A DNA stretch of 17,457 nt from an uncultured Pseudomonadota bacterium (GTDB taxonomy: Bacteria > Pseudomonadota > Gammaproteobacteria > Steroidobacterales > Steroidobacteraceae). Below are positions 14,274 to 17,457 of the stretch, piece after piece (the stretch's first letter is position 1; every line of letters begins with the position of its first letter). A model generated the notes under the pieces. The model was not told where the DNA came from. It did not search any database and saw only the letters and a list, made by a program, of their open reading frames with translations. Made by a program: the position numbers and the translations under genes. The DNA lies in NCBI GenBank assembly GCA_903910215.1, contig CAIVYV010000368.1:1-17457 (forward strand), given 5' to 3'.

Positions 14274-14801
14274 ATGGCAGACCAAATCGACGCTCAAGGA
14301 TTTCGCGCCAACGTCGGCATCGTATTGATGCACGGTGATGGCCGTGTTTTTCTCGGTCGTCGGGCGGGTGGAAAAGGCTGGCAGTTCCCGCAAGGCGGTT
14401 TACACGTGGGGGAATCCGCCGAAGAGGGCATGTATCGAGAGCTCGCCGAAGAGATCGGTCTTGAGGCTGGACACGTCGAGATCGTGGGCGTGACTCGTCG
14501 CTGGTTGCGCTATCGTTTGCCAACGCGCTTTCAGCGACGCGAGCAACTGCCGCTGTGCATTGGCCAGAAGCAGCGTTGGTACCTGCTGCGCGCGCGCGAT
14601 CTCGAGCCGCCGTTTCGCTTCGACACCACGGCTGAACCTGAGTTTTCCGAGTGGCGATGGGCGGACTACTGGGATCCGATCCAGGAGGTCATCCATTTCA
14701 AGCGCCGCGTCTACGAGCGAGCCTTGCATGAGCTCGGTCGACTGGCTTTCCCCGAAGGCTTGCCTCCGTATCCGAATTGGTGGACGAGACCGACGCGGTG
14801 A
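14274..14801 (+). CDS. rppH: RNA pyrophosphohydrolase
   Basis: The 175-residue Nudix hydrolase removes pyrophosphate from the 5' end of mRNAs and so triggers RNase E-dependent decay. The Nudix box is complete at residues 41-63: Gly 41, Glu 47, then RELAEEIGL (55-63) with the metal-binding Glu 56, 59 and 60. FRANVGIVL, RAGGKGWQFPQGG and GQKQRWYLL are nearly identical to E. coli RppH (176 residues). The gene follows tyrA closely and its stop overlaps the next start. Confidence 0.97.
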   Translation: MADQIDAQGFRANVGIVLMHGDGRVFLGRRAGGKGWQFPQGGLHVGESAEEGMYRELAEEIGLEAGHVEIVGVTRRWLRYRLPTRFQRREQLPLCIGQKQRWYLLRARDLEPPFRFDTTAEPEFSEWRWADYWDPIQEVIHFKRRVYERALHELGRLAFPEGLPPYPNWWTRPTR

Positions 14802-15511
14802 TGCGCAAACCGTTTCCCGAACCCATGATCGTGCGTGGGCGCCGCTGGTTCCGCTCACCGCTCGGGTGGCTGTGGATCTTGGCGGTGATCCTGGGCGCAG
14901 GTCTCGTGGTGTACGGTCTCGGTCGGGCTGGCATCGGCCCCGGTGTGCCTGGCGTCCTCGCGAGTCTCGGCGGCTTGCGGGACGAGCTGCGTGATCGCGA
15001 CGCCACGATTTCCGAACTGCGCAGGCAGCTCGCCGATTACGACACCTCGAAGACGGCGCAGGAAGAGGAGCGAAGGGAGCTCGCTCGCACCATTGGCGAA
15101 TTGCAGGCTGAGGTGGCGCGTTTGCAGCAACAGGTGGAGTTCTATCGGGGCGTCGTGGCGAGCGATAATCCGCGGGCTCCGGTGGCGATCCGCAGTTTCC
15201 GGATCGTCCAGTCGCTCGAGGGGTCGGCGCCGGTGTTGCGGCTAGCGCTCGTGCAGCCCGGCAATCCCCAGTCGATCGTGTCGGGGACCGTGCAAGCTTC
15301 GATCGAGGGGCGTCGCGGGTCGCGCGCCGAGCGTATCTCCTTGTCGCCGCGCCCTTTTTCCTTCCGTTACTTCGAAAATCTCGAGTTGGCACTCGCCCTT
15401 CCGAGCGGATTTACACCCGAGCGGGTCACCGTAGAGATTCGCAGCGGTGGCCGCAACACGGCGCCCGTGGTTCAATCACAGCTCTGGCCCGTCAAGCCGG
15501 ATCCCTCCTGA
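14801..15511 (+). CDS. DUF6776-like membrane-anchored coiled-coil protein
   Basis: The 236-residue protein (start ATG 14801, sharing TGATG with the rppH stop; GTG 14798 is an equal alternative) has no known function. It has a basic N-terminal tail, one membrane helix (about 22-44), a charged coiled coil (about 58-118, with ELRRQLADY and ELQAEVARLQQQVEFYRG), and a C-terminal beta-rich domain with FSFRYFENLELALALPSGF and PERVTVEI. The QQVEFYRG and RYFENL...LP.GF pattern matches what I recall of DUF6776 proteins of Pseudomonas and Xanthomonas. The N-in topology would put the coiled coil and the C-terminal domain in the periplasm. It precedes a bactofilin gene by 8 bp, as in other gammaproteobacteria. 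Confidence 0.75.
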   Translation: MRKPFPEPMIVRGRRWFRSPLGWLWILAVILGAGLVVYGLGRAGIGPGVPGVLASLGGLRDELRDRDATISELRRQLADYDTSKTAQEEERRELARTIGELQAEVARLQQQVEFYRGVVASDNPRAPVAIRSFRIVQSLEGSAPVLRLALVQPGNPQSIVSGTVQASIEGRRGSRAERISLSPRPFSFRYFENLELALALPSGFTPERVTVEIRSGGRNTAPVVQSQLWPVKPDPS

Positions 15512-15519
15512 GGTTGAAC

Positions 15520-15981
15520 ATGTTTGGTCGACGCAAGAATCCGCCCGTCCCTGGGCGCATCGACACGCTGATCGGGCGCAGCACTCGCTTGCGCGGTACG
15601 GTGGAATTCGTCGGTGGTCTGCACCTCGATGGCCAGATCGACGGCGACGTGCGCGGCAGCGCCGATGGCACGCCGACGACGCTGTGGATCGGTGCGGATG
15701 CGCGCGTCGTTGGCAATGTAGAAGTTGCTAACGTCGTGATCAATGGTGAGATCGTCGGCGAAGTGCGCTGTCGCGATCGAGTGGTGCTGGGGGAAAAAGC
15801 TCGGGTCACTGGAGATCTGCACTACGGCGCGATCGAGATGACCTTGGGTGCTAGAGTCGATGGCAAGCTATATCCGTTAGTCACGAGCGCATCCGAGGCG
15901 AGCAGTCGCCCCGCGGGCACGGCTACGGGCGCCGGCGATTTTTCTTTGCAGCCTTTTGACGCTCGTAGCAGCGGGACCTAA
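15520..15981 (+). CDS. Bactofilin (polymer-forming cytoskeletal protein)
   Basis: This 153-residue protein should polymerise without nucleotide into membrane-associated filaments. The central beta-helix (about 17-120) shows the repeating pattern of short hydrophobic strands separated by Gly: VEFVGGLHLDGQIDGDV, WIGADARVVGNVEVANVVINGEI and further turns. The tails are disordered-looking, the C-terminal one rich in Ser, Ala and Gly. The N-terminus MFGRRKNPP is like the short basic-hydrophobic leader that tethers bactofilins to membranes. I chose the ATG at 15520, with TGAGG six bases upstream, over an in-frame TTG two codons earlier. Bactofilins act in cell shape, stalks and cell-wall hydrolase placement elsewhere. 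Confidence 0.92.
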   Translation: MFGRRKNPPVPGRIDTLIGRSTRLRGTVEFVGGLHLDGQIDGDVRGSADGTPTTLWIGADARVVGNVEVANVVINGEIVGEVRCRDRVVLGEKARVTGDLHYGAIEMTLGARVDGKLYPLVTSASEASSRPAGTATGAGDFSLQPFDARSSGT

Positions 15982-15984
15982 AAT
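15956..15984 (+). promoter_or_regulatory. Near-consensus sigma-70 promoter before erpA
   Basis: TTGACG (15956-15961) and TAAAAT (15979-15984) each match five of six consensus bases and are separated by exactly 17 bases. The -35 lies in the end of the bactofilin gene and the -10 overlaps its stop codon. Transcription would begin around 15990-15992, which is the erpA start codon at 15992. An independently transcribed, leaderless erpA mRNA is therefore predicted. Confidence 0.6.
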
Positions 15985-15991
15985 TAGCATT

Positions 15992-16357
15992 ATGAATACC
16001 GTCATCGACGATATGCCCCTCGACATGCCGCCGGCGCTCGTCTTCACCGACGCAGCAGCACGCAAGGTGAGTTCGCTCATCGAGAACGAGGGCAACACCA
16101 ATCTCATGCTGCGCGTATTCGTGCAGGGCGGCGGTTGCTCGGGCATGCAGTACGGATTCGAGTTCGACGAGCAGGTTCAGGACGGCGACACCCTGGTCGA
16201 GAACCTCGGCGTCAAATTGTTGGTCGATCCCATGAGCCTGCAATATTTGAGCGGCGCCGAGATCGACTACCGCGAAGGACTTGAAGGCGCTCAATTCGTC
16301 ATCCGCAACCCGAACGCCACGACGACTTGCGGGTGCGGATCATCGTTCGCAGCCTGA
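15992..16357 (+). CDS. erpA: Iron-sulfur cluster insertion protein ErpA
   Basis: This 121-residue A-type carrier delivers iron-sulfur clusters to apoproteins, for example in isoprenoid synthesis and respiration. The three cluster ligands are Cys 49 (GGGCSGMQYGF), Cys 113 and Cys 115 (TTCGCGSSF), with spacing identical to E. coli ErpA (42, 106, 108). LVDPMSLQYLSGAEIDY (77-93) is also typical. The ATG at 15992 gives the normal length; the frame is open 12 codons further up, but that would overlap bactofilin and has no support. No ribosome-binding site precedes the start, in line with the promoter lying directly in front. Confidence 0.96.
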   Translation: MNTVIDDMPLDMPPALVFTDAAARKVSSLIENEGNTNLMLRVFVQGGGCSGMQYGFEFDEQVQDGDTLVENLGVKLLVDPMSLQYLSGAEIDYREGLEGAQFVIRNPNATTTCGCGSSFAA

Positions 16358-16385
16358 TTGGCCGCAACGGTTAGTCCCTTTTTGC

Positions 16386-17457
16386 GTGGCACGCTCGAAC
16401 GGTCGAAGCACCCCGGAACTGCTCGCGGCTGTCGATTTAGGTTCCAATAGTTTTCATCTCGTCGTGGCTCGCTACAGCCACGGACAACTCATCGTCATCG
16501 ATCGCTTGCGTGAGAACGTACGCCTCGGGTCGGGTCTTGGTGCAGATGGCCGGCTTGATCGCGAGGTCGCCGCACGGGCGCTCGCGTGCCTTGAGCGTTT
16601 CGGCCAACGTCTGCGGGATATGCGCGCCGATCGTATCCGCGTCGTCGGTACCAACGCGTTGCGCCGGGCTCATCGCAAACAGGCGTTTCTCGAGAAGGCT
16701 CGAGCCGCATTGGGCGCTCCTATCGAAATCGTCTCCGGCATGGAAGAGGCGCGTCTGATCTACTCGGGCGTCGCGCATATGATGCCGCGCGGCGAGGGCA
16801 AGCGGCTCGTGGTCGACATCGGTGGCGGCAGTACTGAACTGATCATCGGCGAGGATCTGACGCCGATCAAACTCGAGAGTACGCAACTGGGCTGCGTAGC
16901 CATGAGTGAGCGCTTCTTTGCGGGCGGCAAGCTGTCGCCGAAAAGATTTTTGCGCGCACGGGTGGCAGCGCGGGGCGAACTCGAGCCGATCGAAGATGCT
17001 TATCGACGAGTCGGATGGCTACAGGCCGTTGGCAGTTCAGGCTCCGTCAAGTCGGTGGGTGATGCGATTCGCGAACTGGATCCGCGTGCTAGCGCCATCA
17101 CACCCGAAGGTCTTGAGGCGGTGATCGAGACTATGCTCGCTGCGAATCACGTGCGCGACATCGCGCTCGCCTCGTTGACGGATGAGCGACGGTCGGTGTT
17201 CGCGGGCGGGCTTGCGATTCTCGCCGAGATCTTCGATGTGCTCGGAATCGAACGCATGGATGTGTCCGACGGCGCCATGCGTGATGGCTTGCTTTACGAT
17301 CTCGTCGGCCGTTTGACCGATGAAGACGCTCGCGATCGTACGGTGCGTGCCATGCAAGGGCGCTATCACGTCGACATCGCACAAGCCGAACGCGTGGAGC
17401 GCACGGCGCGGCATCTGCTCGAGCAGGTGGCTGACGAGTGGCAGTTGGACGACCCGC
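16386..17457 (+). CDS. ppx: Exopolyphosphatase (Ppx/GppA family), 3' end beyond the window
   Basis: An open frame from GTG at 16386 runs to the window edge, giving 357 residues of a family that is usually about 500. Ppx removes terminal phosphates from polyphosphate; GppA homologues hydrolyse pppGpp. The ASKHA fold shows AVDLGSNSFHLVVAR (15-29), SGMEEARLIYSGV (117-129) with Glu 121 at the E. coli Ppx catalytic position, VVDIGGGSTEL (142-152) and SDGAMRDGLLYDL near residue 300. Overall wording follows E. coli Ppx more than GppA, for example the SLTDERRSVFAGGLAIL segment. The C-terminal part is missing. The start is a GTG without a clear ribosome-binding site, 28 bp after erpA. Confidence 0.92.
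   Translation, partial: MARSNGRSTPELLAAVDLGSNSFHLVVARYSHGQLIVIDRLRENVRLGSGLGADGRLDREVAARALACLERFGQRLRDMRADRIRVVGTNALRRAHRKQAFLEKARAALGAPIEIVSGMEEARLIYSGVAHMMPRGEGKRLVVDIGGGSTELIIGEDLTPIKLESTQLGCVAMSERFFAGGKLSPKRFLRARVAARGELEPIEDAYRRVGWLQAVGSSGSVKSVGDAIRELDPRASAITPEGLEAVIETMLAANHVRDIALASLTDERRSVFAGGLAILAEIFDVLGIERMDVSDGAMRDGLLYDLVGRLTDEDARDRTVRAMQGRYHVDIAQAERVERTARHLLEQVADEWQLDDP

Noticed and set aside
14400..15392. A 330-codon open frame on the minus strand opposite rppH and the DUF6776 gene
   Set aside because: It is Arg/Pro-rich low-complexity translation lying wholly opposite two well-supported genes; such antisense frames are expected in GC-rich DNA.
1..17457. CRISPR arrays, tRNA or rRNA genes, insertion sequences, prophage or defence genes
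   Set aside because: No spaced direct repeats, cloverleaf-like sequence, transposase, integrase or known defence motif was seen; gaps between genes are too short to hold most of them.

Overview
The window is a compact, GC-rich (about 60 percent G+C by eye) chromosomal segment from a gammaproteobacterium. The evidence is gene content and order. The run bioA-rsmE-gshB-tonB-algH-ruvX-pyrB and the run yggS-proC-yggT are both classic non-enteric gammaproteobacterial clusters, as in Pseudomonas. The series DUF6776 protein-bactofilin-erpA, the fused chorismate mutase/prephenate dehydrogenase, and the E. coli-type GshB, RppH and Ppx fit the same group. The lineage is probably outside Enterobacterales and Pseudomonas itself (Xanthomonadales/Nevskiales/Steroidobacterales-like), but this placement is an inference. 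The density of genes is very high. No tRNA, rRNA, insertion sequence, phage gene or CRISPR array was seen. The only non-coding stretch over 100 bases is 320-450.

Region by region. (1) 8-319, minus strand: an HU-family nucleoid protein with its own promoter-like region and a GC palindrome in the leader. (2) 451-8932, minus strand: eleven genes read as one tight run, bioA-rsmE-gshB-tonB-like-algH-ruvX-pyrB-pyrK-yggS-proC-yggT. Every junction either overlaps or has a gap of 16 bp or less, so this looks like one long housekeeping operon covering biotin, rRNA methylation, glutathione, pyrimidine and proline functions. (3) 8960-10962, plus strand: ampD and a major facilitator transporter sharing an ATGA overlap. 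(4) 10977-13062: three single genes in alternating orientation, a PduO-type cobalamin adenosyltransferase (minus), an inositol monophosphatase-family enzyme resembling HisN (plus) and pdxH (minus). (5) 13149 to the right edge, plus strand: tyrA-rppH-DUF6776-bactofilin-erpA-ppx, with ppx cut by the window end.

No new defence system or mobile island is visible. The points most worth a second look are: a PyrK-type electron-transfer subunit coupled to pyrB in a gammaproteobacterium; a predicted 14-helix transporter coupled to ampD; the membrane/coiled-coil DUF6776 protein beside a bactofilin; a near-consensus promoter placed so that erpA mRNA would be leaderless (and a weaker similar case at the pduO gene); and a strong excess of the palindrome CGATCG across the window.
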